A DNA stretch of 64,000 bases from Chryseobacterium phocaeense. GTDB taxonomy: Bacteria > Bacteroidota > Bacteroidia > Flavobacteriales > Weeksellaceae. The stretch lies in assembly GCF_900169075.1 (NCBI RefSeq), contig NZ_LT827015.1, forward strand, positions 1,876,158 to 1,940,157, written 5' to 3'. Positions 26,838 through 36,123 of this stretch are shown in pieces (the first letter of the stretch is position 1; each line of letters starts with the position of its first letter). A program made the translations under genes and the position numbers. The notes beneath the pieces were generated by a model. The model was given only the letters and a program-made list of their open reading frames with translations, made no database searches and was not told where the DNA came from.

Positions 26838-27224
26838 CTAGTTGCTTAACACTTCAGACAACAGGTTGAATTTTGGGATCTCTATCTCGAAAGTTTCTTG
26901 GGTATCCAGGTTTTTAACAAGGTATTTTCCGCTCATACTGCCTACTCCGGACCGGAGCATCACATTGGAAAAATAAGAGAAATTTTCACCTATGGAAACC
27001 TCCGGTGTTAATCCGATCACACCATCACCTGTAATTTCTGTGTATCCAAAACCTACATCAAAGATGAGCCATTTCCTTTTCAGTACTTTAATAGGAAAGC
27101 TTCCGTCATTTTCTATGGTAATATTGTACTTAAAAACGTAACGGTTTTCGGAAGGATAACTGTTTTTACTATCATATTCAGGTATTACTGAAACTCTGAT
27201 ATTGGAAGTCACTTTTGAGAACAT
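26838..27224 (-). CDS. apaG: ApaG family protein
   Basis: A 128-residue protein of the ApaG (DUF525) family, an immunoglobulin-like fold linked in other bacteria to cobalt/magnesium tolerance; the biochemical role is uncertain. The ATG at 27224 is chosen over the GTG 3 bp upstream. Family blocks are visible: RYVFKYNITIENDG, RKWLIFD, GVIGLTPEV, GSMSGKYLV. It ends 3 bp from the T9SS gene stop, convergently, with no terminator between. Confidence 0.93.
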   Translation of the reverse strand: MFSKVTSNIRVSVIPEYDSKNSYPSENRYVFKYNITIENDGSFPIKVLKRKWLIFDVGFGYTEITGDGVIGLTPEVSIGENFSYFSNVMLRSGVGSMSGKYLVKNLDTQETFEIEIPKFNLLSEVLSN

Positions 27225-27250
27225 CACTTTAGTTTTTATAATAAATACAA

Positions 27251-27277
27251 AAATCTCGCCTTTTTAAGGCGAGATTA
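27251..27277 (-). terminator. Terminator of sucB
   Basis: Stem AATCTCGCC / GGCGAGATT with an A/T loop and a minus-strand T-run, 28 bp past the sucB stop. Confidence 0.88.
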
Positions 27278-27304
27278 TAAGTTATCTTAAAATTTTATTA
27301 AATT

Positions 27305-28561
27305 TTATAGTCCAAGGCCTTTTCTTTCGTCACCTCCCATTAGTATTTCAACAGGATTGTCGATACCTTCTTTTACCGCTACAAGGAATCCTACAGACTC
27401 TTTTCCGTCGATAATTCTGTGGTCATAAGACATAGCCACATACATCATTGGTCTGATCACCACCTGCCCGTCAACCGCTACCGGTCTCTGGATAATGTTG
27501 TGCATACCGAGGATTGCAGACTGAGGAGGGTTGATAATTGGAGTAGACATCATAGATCCGAAAGTACCTCCGTTTGTAATGGTAAATGTACCTCCCGTCA
27601 TTTCATCTACTGTAATCTTCCCGTCTCTTACTTTAGTCGCAAGGTCCTTAATGTTGGCTTCAATAGATCCGAAAGACATGTTTTCTGCATTTCTCAACAC
27701 AGGAACCATTAATCCTTTAGGACCTGAAACTGCTATTGAAATATCACAGAAATCATAGTTTACTTTGAAATCTCCGTCGATAGATGCGTTTACATCCGGA
27801 TACATCTGTAAGGCTCTTGTTACCGCTTTTGTAAAGAAAGACATGAAACCAAGTCCTACTCCATGTTTCTGAGCGAATTCTTCCTTATACAGCTTTCTTA
27901 ATCTGAAGATTTCAGACATGTCCACTTCATTGAAAGTAGTCAGCATCGCTGTTTCATTCTTTACAGATACTAATCTCTGAGCAATTTTTCTTCTTAGAAC
28001 TGAAAGCTTGGTAGTAGTTGTAGATCTTGAACCTGTTGCTGTAAGAGGGCTTCCTCCCAATGCAGGAACTGCAGCCAGTTCTGCATCCGTTTTAGTGATT
28101 CTTCCGTCTCTTCCGCTTCCTGAAACCTGTCCGGCTTCGATACCTTTTTCATCAAGGATCTTTTTAGCAGCAGGAGATGGAGCTCCCGTAGCATAAGTTT
28201 GTGCAGCAGCAGCCGGAGCAGCAGGTTTTGGAGCCTCCTGTTTAGCCGGTTCAGCAGCTTTCGGCGCTTCTTCCTGTTTTGGAGCTTCAGCAGCAGGTGC
28301 ACTTGCTCCTGCAGGTTTTGCAGCATCCATATCAATTAAACAAACTACCTGGCCAACCTGTACTACATCACCCTCTTCTGCTTTTAGCGTAATCACACCG
28401 CTTTGTTCAGCAGGTAATTCAAGAGTTGCTTTATCTGAGTCTACTTCTGCGATAGGCTGATCTTTTTCTACATAATCACCATCTTTCACAAGCCAAGTTG
28501 CAATTTCAACTTCTGTAATGGATTCTCCCGGTGAAGGAACTTTCATTTCTAAAACTGACAT
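27305..28561 (-). CDS. sucB: 2-oxoglutarate dehydrogenase E2 (succinyltransferase)
   Basis: Transfers the succinyl group from lipoate to CoA in the citric acid cycle. The 418-residue protein has a lipoyl domain with Lys44 ([12 protein letters not shown]), a long Ala/Pro/Glu/Lys linker (about 85-125), a subunit-binding domain ([20 protein letters not shown]) and the catalytic domain with DHRIIDG (His381). The DSDKA form of the lipoyl site is typical of SucB rather than pyruvate E2. It lies 41 bp downstream of sucA on the same strand and is closed by a terminator. Confidence 0.97.
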   Translation of the reverse strand: MSVLEMKVPSPGESITEVEIATWLVKDGDYVEKDQPIAEVDSDKATLELPAEQSGVITLKAEEGDVVQVGQVVCLIDMDAAKPAGASAPAAEAPKQEEAPKAAEPAKQEAPKPAAPAAAAQTYATGAPSPAAKKILDEKGIEAGQVSGSGRDGRITKTDAELAAVPALGGSPLTATGSRSTTTTKLSVLRRKIAQRLVSVKNETAMLTTFNEVDMSEIFRLRKLYKEEFAQKHGVGLGFMSFFTKAVTRALQMYPDVNASIDGDFKVNYDFCDISIAVSGPKGLMVPVLRNAENMSFGSIEANIKDLATKVRDGKITVDEMTGGTFTITNGGTFGSMMSTPIINPPQSAILGMHNIIQRPVAVDGQVVIRPMMYVAMSYDHRIIDGKESVGFLVAVKEGIDNPVEILMGGDERKGLGL

Positions 28562-28602
28562 ATTGAGTATTTTTTATTTTTTTAATTGAATATTATTCTT
28601 AA

Positions 28603-31419
28603 TTATACGGTAACGGGTCTTTTTACAGGTGCATCATCTCTGTCGAAAACTCTGTTGATCACAGCATTCTGGCTCTTCTCAAACATTTTGTGGCTACCCG
28701 GAGCCGGAGCACCGCTTGGTACCGGAGCTACTACCTGGATTCCTGTATCTCTGAAGTTTCTCAGGATATAAGACCATGCTCCCATATTTTCAGGTTCTTC
28801 CTGGGCCCAGATCAACTGTGTTCTGCTGTCATATTTACTTAAGATAGCGTCTATAGCATCAGCCTGAAGCGGATACAGCTGCTCCAGTCTTACCAGTGCA
28901 ATATTTTCACAGTTAAGCTCTTCTTTCTTCGCTAATAACTCGAAGTATAATTTACCGGAACAAAGCACCAGTTTTTCTACTTTTTTAGCATCTGCTGCAG
29001 GATCATCCAATACCGGCTGGAATGCACCATTCGCAAAATCTTCAAGCGGAGAAACCACTTTCGGGTGTCTCAATAAAGATTTAGGGCTCATTACGATCAA
29101 CGGTTTTCTGAATGACCATTTAAGCTGTCTTCTTAATAAGTGGAAATAGTTGGCTGGTGAAGTCACATTAGCAACCACCATATTTTCGTTCGCACAAAGC
29201 GTTAAGAATCTTTCTAATCTTGCTGAAGAGTGTTCTGCCCCCTGACCTTCTGAACCGTGAGGCAATAACATCACCAATCCGTCCTGGATTTTCCATTTTT
29301 CTTCTGCAGCAGCCAGATACTGGTCTACGATGATCTGAGCACCGTTCACAAAGTCTCCGAACTGCGCTTCCCAGATGGTCAGTGTATTAGGGGAAACCAT
29401 GGCATATCCATAGTCAAAACCTAATACCCCATATTCTGAAAGGTGCGAGTTGTATACATCAAATCGGCTTTCTGAAATATGTCTTAACGGGATATATTCT
29501 TCTTCGGTATCTTCTGTTTTCACTACCGCATGTCTGTGGGAGAATGTTCCTCTTTCCACATCTTCTCCGGATATTCTTACATTGTGCCCTTCTACAAGAA
29601 GCGTAGCATAAGCCAGCCATTCTCCAAGTGCCCAGTCCAGTGAATTTCCATCGATAGCCTTCAGACGGTTTTCGAATAATCTCGTGATCTTATTGATGAA
29701 CTTTTTGTCAGCAGGAAGAGTTGACATTTTAACTGCCAGCTCTTTCAGCTTCGCCAGGTCATATTTTGTATCTACAGGAAGCTGAACAGCCCCCCTTTTC
29801 CCGATTGGGTAGTTGGTCCAGTCGTCCGCCATGAATACATCCATAACATTCTTCTCGATCTCTTTGGAAGCATCAAAGTCTTTATCTAAAAGCGCTTTGA
29901 ATTCAGTTTCCATTTTTGCGATAAGATCATTGGACGTAATGCTGTCCTTCAATAATTTATCTTTGTAGATTTCTCTCGGGTTCGGGTGTTTTGAGATTAA
30001 TTTATACAGGTTAGGCTGCGTAAATCTTGGCTCATCACCTTCGTTATGCCCGTATTTTCTATATCCTAAAAGGTCAATATAAACATCTTTTCCAAATTTC
30101 GCTCTGAAATCTGCTGCGAAATGCATGGCGTGAACCACTGCTTCGGCATCGTCTGCATTAACGTGCATTACCGGAGATTCCGTTACTTTTGCGATATCTG
30201 TACAATAAGTGGAAGATCTGGCATCAGCATAGTTCGTGGTAAAGGAAACCTGGTTGTTCACTACAATATGAACCGTTCCGCCCGTTCTGTATCCTTCAAG
30301 GGTCATCATCTGAGCCACTTCATAAGCAATACCCTGACCAGCTAACGCACCGTCACCGTGAATAACAATCGGTAAGATTTTAGAACCGTCACCTTTGTAT
30401 TTATCATCAATTTTCGCACGACAGATCCCTTCTACAAGGGCAGCTACCGTTTCAAGGTGAGACGGGTTCGGGGTAAGGTTGATCGCCACTTCTTCACCGG
30501 AAGCTGTTTTTACAATTTTAGATGATCCTAAGTGATATTTAACATCCCCTGAGAACACATCCTCTTCAAACTCTTTTCCTTCAAATTCCGAGAAGATCTG
30601 CTTGTACGATTTTCCGAAAATATTGGTCAATACATTCAGTCTTCCTCTGTGGGCCATTCCCAATACCACTTCATCCACTCCCAGCTGTGAAGATCTTGAA
30701 ATCAGCTGATCCAAAGCAGGAATCAACGTTTCACCTCCTTCCAGTGAGAATCTTTTCTGGCCTACAAATTTTGTGTGAAGATAATTTTCAAAAGCAACCG
30801 CCTGATTTAATTTTAATAAAATCTCAGTTTTTTCATTCGCGGAAAGACTCGGGTGATTTTCGTTCACCTGAAGCCACTTCTTAATGAAATCTTTTTCTTC
30901 AACGTTGTTGATGTATGTATATTCCACCCCGATAGAATCGCAGTAGATGTTTTCAAGGTGAGTAATCAGTTCCTGTAGTGTGGCAGGCTCTTTCATTCCT
31001 GTTTCAACAGCACAGTTGAATTTTGTATTTAAATCCTCCTTGCTCAGACCGAAGTTTTCAATGTCTAAGGTCGGTGTATAGTGTCTTCTTTCTCTAACCG
31101 GGTTTGTTTTGGTAAACAGGTGCCCTCTCGTTCTGTAAGCTTCGATAAGGTTAACTACCTTAAACTCTTTCTTGATGTGCTCAGGAACTTCTCCTCCGGC
31201 TACTGCCTGAGAGATTTGCTGTACTGCAGGAGCAGCATTGGCCGGAGCCTGGATGTATTGAATGTTATCATCATCTCCATAGTTCTCCAAAGCAAAATCG
31301 AAACCTTGAAAAAAGGCTTTCCATGAAGGCTCTAAAGAATCCGGGAATTTTAAGTACTGTTGGTATAAATCCTCAATTAACTGAGAATGAGCTGCGTTTA
31401 GGAATGAAAATCTGTCCAT
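28603..31419 (-). CDS. sucA: 2-oxoglutarate dehydrogenase E1
   Basis: Thiamine-diphosphate enzyme that decarboxylates 2-oxoglutarate. The 938-residue protein starts FLNAAHSQLIEDLYQQYLKFP and has GMAHRGRLNVL, HGDGALAGQGIAYE (diphosphate-binding) and EAQFGDFVNGAQ in order, at full length. It is immediately upstream of sucB, so E1 and E2 are made together; E3 (lpd) is not nearby. A -7 element lies at 31466-31473. Confidence 0.98.
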   Translation of the reverse strand: MDRFSFLNAAHSQLIEDLYQQYLKFPDSLEPSWKAFFQGFDFALENYGDDDNIQYIQAPANAAPAVQQISQAVAGGEVPEHIKKEFKVVNLIEAYRTRGHLFTKTNPVRERRHYTPTLDIENFGLSKEDLNTKFNCAVETGMKEPATLQELITHLENIYCDSIGVEYTYINNVEEKDFIKKWLQVNENHPSLSANEKTEILLKLNQAVAFENYLHTKFVGQKRFSLEGGETLIPALDQLISRSSQLGVDEVVLGMAHRGRLNVLTNIFGKSYKQIFSEFEGKEFEEDVFSGDVKYHLGSSKIVKTASGEEVAINLTPNPSHLETVAALVEGICRAKIDDKYKGDGSKILPIVIHGDGALAGQGIAYEVAQMMTLEGYRTGGTVHIVVNNQVSFTTNYADARSSTYCTDIAKVTESPVMHVNADDAEAVVHAMHFAADFRAKFGKDVYIDLLGYRKYGHNEGDEPRFTQPNLYKLISKHPNPREIYKDKLLKDSITSNDLIAKMETEFKALLDKDFDASKEIEKNVMDVFMADDWTNYPIGKRGAVQLPVDTKYDLAKLKELAVKMSTLPADKKFINKITRLFENRLKAIDGNSLDWALGEWLAYATLLVEGHNVRISGEDVERGTFSHRHAVVKTEDTEEEYIPLRHISESRFDVYNSHLSEYGVLGFDYGYAMVSPNTLTIWEAQFGDFVNGAQIIVDQYLAAAEEKWKIQDGLVMLLPHGSEGQGAEHSSARLERFLTLCANENMVVANVTSPANYFHLLRRQLKWSFRKPLIVMSPKSLLRHPKVVSPLEDFANGAFQPVLDDPAADAKKVEKLVLCSGKLYFELLAKKEELNCENIALVRLEQLYPLQADAIDAILSKYDSRTQLIWAQEEPENMGAWSYILRNFRDTGIQVVAPVPSGAPAPGSHKMFEKSQNAVINRVFDRDDAPVKRPVTV

Positions 31420-31465
31420 TATTACAGTTTATCTATTATTAAAATTTATTTGTAGAATTAATCTT

Positions 31466-31473
31466 CAAATTTA
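31466..31473 (-). promoter_or_regulatory. Putative -7 element of sucA-sucB
   Basis: Minus-strand TAAATTTG matches TAnnTTTG, 46 bp upstream of sucA. Confidence 0.45.
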
Positions 31474-31543
31474 ATAAAAAAAACCGAGTTAAGACAGCCT
31501 GAGACCGTTAAAAAATATTAAGAAAAAAATAATCAAAAAAAAA

Positions 31544-32584
31544 TTACTTAAACACTGATAATGAGAGCTTCATATTTACTTCCTGCCCTTCAACGGGACG
31601 TTCAATAAAGGTCTGACGGATATCTCCGAAGCGCATTTCGTCTTTTTTCGCCTTCTGAATCAGCTGCTGAACTGCCCGAATTCTGCCCTCGTAATTTCCT
31701 TTGTAATAGATCACGTAATTTTGGGATGGATTTACCGTCCGGAAACTGAAATTATTGTCCGTAACCCCGAACTTTTTTGAAAGCGGAATTCCCAGGAAAT
31801 AGGAAACCTCTTTGTCTTTATAGTTATCCGCATCGGTGATCAGTACCGGAAAGCCGAATTCATCGTCTTTTTTACCCAGATCCATCGTGATATAGTTATA
31901 AATCTTACTGTAATTCATCACGATATTTTTGTACAGTGCTTCTTTCTTGTTGGATGCACTTACATTGATCCCCAAAAGCAGTTTATCCTCTTCATTTTCC
32001 ACCATCAGACTGTCGTATTTGATGGAAGCCATCTGGTTGTCTTTTTCCACTTTATTGCCCAGCACGTTCTTGAGATTCACCATGCTTTTATCGATATTTT
32101 CTGCGAACCGGTCTTCCGTCCAGAAATTCTCCACCCTTCTCAGCACAGAAAGTTTGGGAGTATGCACATGCCAGGTTATTTTTGTTCTTTCTGCAGACAC
32201 CGGCTTAAACTGAACATCCACTACGGTAGGGTTCTCGTTTCTGTCTTCAAAAAGCTGGTATCTGAGGCTTTTGGCAGGATTTTCATACCGGATGAACATT
32301 TCCCCGTCTGTATCATTTTTCGGATCTACATAGCTGATGGCGCTTCCCTGCCCTTCGTACGGAGTATAGTAATCTATATCGATAGTCGGTGAGCTCGTGA
32401 AAAAATTGTTCCAGCGGGTGAAATGCTGGAGATTATTAAACTGGGAAAAGACCTTATCCAGCGGATAATCAATCTCTTTTTCAATTTTGAAATCTTTATT
32501 TTCATCCACGAAATAATACATGGAAGCAGCATAAGCTCCTACCAGCAGAACAAGAATCAGGGCTGTAATTTTAAAAAAACGCAT
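31544..32584 (-). CDS. SRPBCC-like membrane-anchored protein
   Basis: A 346-residue protein starting at the ATG at 32584 (MRFFKITALILVLLVGAYA), a single N-terminal membrane anchor or signal. Residues about 35-165 resemble an SRPBCC/START-like ligand-binding fold (EIDYPLDKVFSQFNNLQHFTRWN). The C-terminal half has a second domain with GyrI/AraC-effector-like character (weak). Such proteins bind hydrophobic ligands in other systems; no function can be given here. A -7 element only 4 bp upstream suggests a leaderless mRNA. Confidence 0.75.
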   Translation of the reverse strand: MRFFKITALILVLLVGAYAASMYYFVDENKDFKIEKEIDYPLDKVFSQFNNLQHFTRWNNFFTSSPTIDIDYYTPYEGQGSAISYVDPKNDTDGEMFIRYENPAKSLRYQLFEDRNENPTVVDVQFKPVSAERTKITWHVHTPKLSVLRRVENFWTEDRFAENIDKSMVNLKNVLGNKVEKDNQMASIKYDSLMVENEEDKLLLGINVSASNKKEALYKNIVMNYSKIYNYITMDLGKKDDEFGFPVLITDADNYKDKEVSYFLGIPLSKKFGVTDNNFSFRTVNPSQNYVIYYKGNYEGRIRAVQQLIQKAKKDEMRFGDIRQTFIERPVEGQEVNMKLSLSVFK

Positions 32585-32588
32585 CACA

Positions 32589-32596
32589 CAAAAGTA
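32589..32596 (-). promoter_or_regulatory. Putative -7 element, SRPBCC gene
   Basis: Minus-strand TACTTTTG matches TAnnTTTG just 4 bp from the ATG at 32584; transcription would then start at or very near the start codon. Confidence 0.4.
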
Positions 32597-32678
32597 ATAC
32601 AAATAAAAAAAGTGACCAATATGTTGATCACTCTAGTTTTATGTTTAACACTCATTAACCGGATTGAAGTTTAAAGCA

Positions 32679-32824
32679 GGAAGATGGATGAGGGAAGATG
32701 GAAGTTTATATCCTGACTTAATTGATTTTTAGTCTTAAATTAACTGTTTAAACAAAGTTTAAAAGTTATTAGGAACAATCTGAGTGATTCTTTTCAGCTT
32801 CAGTACGTCCCTCATCCAGCTTCC
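32679..32824. repeat. MITE-like inverted-repeat element near glgC
   Basis: Left end GGAAGATGGATGAGGGA (32679-32695) is mirrored at 32808-32824 with 16 of 17 bases matching. The 112-bp inside is AT-rich and non-coding. The GGAAGATGGA-type ends recur at 38203-38333 and in fragments near 4813 and 53307. Confidence 0.65.
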
Positions 32825-32834
32825 AGCTTCCTTC

Positions 32835-34103
32835 TTATCCTATATGTGTTCCTGAAGGAAGCACTGCTCCTTTTTTGACCACTACGATGCCATCCTGAAC
32901 GGAATGGGTTCCGTAATCTCCATCCGGAAGGTGTTTTCCGCCGATGATCTTTACATTATCTCCGATATAACAGTTTTTATCAAGAATTGCTTTTTCAATA
33001 TAGCAGTATTTTCCGATCCCCATATTAGGACGTCCGTTTCTGTCGTTGAGGACAATTTCTGTGGTATTCTGGTAAAAATCGGCACCCATAACGTAGGAAT
33101 TTACAATGGTGCTTCCTTTATCGATTCTGGTTCTGTTTCCGATCACGGAGTTTTCAATCTTATCCGCCATGATGATGCAGCCGTCTCCAAAAACGGCTTT
33201 GCTTACATAAGAACCGTTGATTTTTGAAGGTGGAAGCATCCTTGCCCTGGTATAGATAGGTGAAGAAGAGAACAGGTTAAACTGCGGAAGATCCTGGCAA
33301 AGGTCAAGATTCGCTTCATAAAAAGACTCTATGGTTCCTATATCTGTCCAGTATCCTTCATACTGATAGCTCAATGTTTTGTACTTCCCTATGGAATTAG
33401 GAATAATATCCTTTCCGAAATCATCCCCTGCCCCTTCATCAAACATTTTTTTAAGGATTGTTCTCGTAAAAATATAGATTCCCATTGAAGCCAGGTATTC
33501 TTTTCCTTTGTGCTTATTTTCTTCGGAAACTTCGGATTTCAGGCCATCCAGTATATCGTATTCCGGTTTTTCGTAGAAAGAAGTGATATTCCCTTCATCA
33601 TCAGATTTCAGGATTCCGAAGCCTGTAGCATCTTTTGCAACGACGGGAATGGTGGCAATGGTGAGATCACCTCCGTTTTCAATATGAAAATCCAGCATTT
33701 CCCTGAAATCCATCTGATACAGCTGGTCTCCGGAAAGAATCAGGATATAGTCATAATCATACTTTTCCAGGTGCTTCATAGACTGACGCACCGCATCTGC
33801 CGTTCCCTGGTACCAGCTTTCATTTTCCACATTCTGCTCGGCCGCCAGGATATCCACAAAGCCTTTGCTGAAAATATCGAAGTGATACGAATTTTTGATA
33901 TGTGAGTTCAAAGAAGCTGAATTAAACTGGGTTAGTACCAGAATCTTATTCAGCCCCGAGTTCAGACAGTTGGAAATAGGAATATCTACCAACCTGTATT
34001 TTCCTGCAATAGGAACTGCCGGTTTTGATCTCGAATATGTCAACGGGAATAATCTTGTCCCTCTGCCGCCTCCCAAAACAATGGAGATTACATTTCGTTT
34101 CAT
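32835..34103 (-). CDS. glgC: Glucose-1-phosphate adenylyltransferase
   Basis: Makes ADP-glucose from glucose-1-phosphate and ATP, the committed step of bacterial glycogen synthesis. The 422-residue protein begins with the nucleotidyltransferase signature GGGRGTRLFPLTYSRSKPA and has KYRLVDIPISNCLNSG, EKPEYD and a C-terminal left-handed beta-helix region (GNRTRIDKGSTIVNS onward). It is last in the glgB-glgA-lipoprotein-glgC set, separated by 14 bp from the lipoprotein gene. Allosteric residues were not assessed. Confidence 0.97.
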   Translation of the reverse strand: MKRNVISIVLGGGRGTRLFPLTYSRSKPAVPIAGKYRLVDIPISNCLNSGLNKILVLTQFNSASLNSHIKNSYHFDIFSKGFVDILAAEQNVENESWYQGTADAVRQSMKHLEKYDYDYILILSGDQLYQMDFREMLDFHIENGGDLTIATIPVVAKDATGFGILKSDDEGNITSFYEKPEYDILDGLKSEVSEENKHKGKEYLASMGIYIFTRTILKKMFDEGAGDDFGKDIIPNSIGKYKTLSYQYEGYWTDIGTIESFYEANLDLCQDLPQFNLFSSSPIYTRARMLPPSKINGSYVSKAVFGDGCIIMADKIENSVIGNRTRIDKGSTIVNSYVMGADFYQNTTEIVLNDRNGRPNMGIGKYCYIEKAILDKNCYIGDNVKIIGGKHLPDGDYGTHSVQDGIVVVKKGAVLPSGTHIG

Positions 34104-34117
34104 AAGTATATTGCGTT

Positions 34118-34657
34118 TTATTGTATTAAATTTACTGTTCTATTCTTGGTATTTACTGCTAATCTAAAGCATTCTTTATTTTCATATCTGAGGTCATTAT
34201 TGTAAACAATGACTTTAAACTCACCCTGGTCATTAAGTTCAAACACTTCTTTATCCAGATTATAGATCTCAATATAATGCTTTTTAAGTTCATCTCTGAA
34301 TAATTTATTGGTGATCAGAACATCCATTACATCTACTTTCTTCATCATGAAATTATCAATATCATTATTGTATTTCTCTCTCCAGCCTTTTCCCAATTTT
34401 TCTTCAATGGCTGTATAGGTCTTTTTATTTTGTATATCCACGCTGTCCATCAGTTTCTGATCAATCATACATCCGGAAACAGCATGGTATTTAATTTTCC
34501 ATTTTTCTGAAACTCCTTCTGCTGCCTCGAAAAAATCCATGTTTGGATATCCATACGTATAAATCCAGTAATATTCTCCATGATAACTGCCCTGATCTTC
34601 TTTTTTGCATGAAAAAAGAACGGTCATTGCCATCAGAAGAAAACCGGAAAATTTCAT
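34118..34657 (-). CDS. Lipoprotein of unknown function inside the glg operon
   Basis: A 179-residue protein with an N-terminal lipoprotein signal (MKFSGFLLMAMTVLFSCKKE; lipid-anchored Cys at about 17). The mature region is charged and Tyr-rich (SYHGEYYWIYTYGYPNMDFF) with no recognised domain. It is embedded 5 bp downstream of glgA and 14 bp upstream of glgC, so it is co-transcribed with glycogen genes. A membrane protein in that position is odd, and its role is unknown. Confidence 0.8.
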   Translation of the reverse strand: MKFSGFLLMAMTVLFSCKKEDQGSYHGEYYWIYTYGYPNMDFFEAAEGVSEKWKIKYHAVSGCMIDQKLMDSVDIQNKKTYTAIEEKLGKGWREKYNNDIDNFMMKKVDVMDVLITNKLFRDELKKHYIEIYNLDKEVFELNDQGEFKVIVYNNDLRYENKECFRLAVNTKNRTVNLIQ

Positions 34658-34662
34658 ATGTA

Positions 34663-36069
34663 TCAGTTATTGTATAAAGCTATATATTTTTCTGCAGATT
34701 TCTCCCATGCAAAATCAAAATTCATATTGGCCTGGATAAGGTCTTCCATCACGCCTTTCTGGTTATAAATTGCCAGCGCTCTGTTCATCGCATGGACAAT
34801 ATCATCTACTCCCGGATAGGTAAAATTCAGTCCTGCCCCTCCGGTAGAAATATCTTCCACAGTATCCCGGAGCCCTCCGGTGTACCTTACTACAGGAACC
34901 GTACCATACCTCATGGAATACATCTGATTCAATCCGCAAGGTTCCACTCTTGACGGCATCAGCAGGAAATCTGCAGAAGCGTATATCTTGTGGGAAAGAT
35001 GCTCTTTATACCCCAGATCCAATGCAAAATTGGTGTAGGTATGCTGATATTCCTTAAGTTTATTTTCAATATAGCTGTTCCCGGAACCTAAAATCATAAT
35101 ATTTAAAGCACCATAGCTCTGTTTAATACTTCTCCACACCACATCCGGCAGAAAATCTGCTCCTTTTTCCGTGGCAAATCTTCCAATGAAAGCGAAAAGA
35201 GGAAGCTCGGGTTTCAAACCGTATTCTTTACAAAGTTTTTCTTTGTTTTTCTTCTTCTGCGCTACCGCATTTTTTACATTAAAATTAAAATCCAGCATCG
35301 GGTCTGTTTCAGGATTCCAGACTTCCGTGTCAATTCCGTTAATGATTCCATAAGCTTTCCCGAATTCTTCACGCACCAGGCTTTCAAGCCCCCGGAAACT
35401 GATGAAAAGCTCTTCCAGATAGCCTTCGGACACCGTCGTAAAAGCATCCGAACATTTGATCATGCTGGCAAGCGGGTTCATATAGCCGTTCCAGTCCATT
35501 AAGCCCCATTTATAGGAATCAAAGGAAGGCATATAATTAGCCATATTCCAGCTCATCATTCCCTGGTATTCTCCGTTGTGGATGGTTCCGATGGTCTTTA
35601 CCCCATTCAGGAATTCAAATTCCGGACAATGTTTGGTCATAAATGGCACCAATCCCGTATGATAATCGTGGCAATGCAATACATCCGGACGGATCTTCAT
35701 CGCACTCAGCCAATGCAGTACACCATGCTGGAATGCCAGAAACTGGTAGCTTTCATCCTGATAGCCATAAGGGTTATCCCGGTCCAGCAGACCCGGAATT
35801 TTCACCATATACAGCTCAAATCCCAAAGCATCTGTTTTTTCCTTCAACACCTGTACCTGCAGCATATTTTCCCCCTGATGGATAAAACCGTCAAAAACAA
35901 TGTCAAATTCATGCTCGTGAACGAAAGGCTTATTGTACCAAGGCATCACTACCTTAGCTTCTATTCCTTTTATTTTATTCTGATATTTGGGCAGTGCTCC
36001 TACAACATCCGCAAGACCCCCTACTTTTGCTACCGGATAACATTCTGTACTTAAGTGATATATTACCAT
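34663..36069 (-). CDS. glgA: Glycogen synthase (ADP-glucose)
   Basis: Adds ADP-glucose units to alpha-1,4 glucan (GT5, GT-B fold). The preferred start is the ATG at 36069 (MVIYHLSTECYPVAKVGGLAD); an in-frame ATG 33 bp upstream adds a Lys/Thr/Asn-rich leader. The 468-residue protein has the ADP-glucose-binding KVGGLADVVGALPK near the N terminus and the C-terminal SRVEPCGLNQMYSMRYG block with the conserved Glu. It is downstream of glgB in the operon. Confidence 0.96.
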   Translation of the reverse strand: MVIYHLSTECYPVAKVGGLADVVGALPKYQNKIKGIEAKVVMPWYNKPFVHEHEFDIVFDGFIHQGENMLQVQVLKEKTDALGFELYMVKIPGLLDRDNPYGYQDESYQFLAFQHGVLHWLSAMKIRPDVLHCHDYHTGLVPFMTKHCPEFEFLNGVKTIGTIHNGEYQGMMSWNMANYMPSFDSYKWGLMDWNGYMNPLASMIKCSDAFTTVSEGYLEELFISFRGLESLVREEFGKAYGIINGIDTEVWNPETDPMLDFNFNVKNAVAQKKKNKEKLCKEYGLKPELPLFAFIGRFATEKGADFLPDVVWRSIKQSYGALNIMILGSGNSYIENKLKEYQHTYTNFALDLGYKEHLSHKIYASADFLLMPSRVEPCGLNQMYSMRYGTVPVVRYTGGLRDTVEDISTGGAGLNFTYPGVDDIVHAMNRALAIYNQKGVMEDLIQANMNFDFAWEKSAEKYIALYNN

Positions 36070-36123
36070 TGTTTTAGTTTCATTTGTATTCTTTCTTTTC
36101 ATTTTCGGACGTCAGCATTAGTA

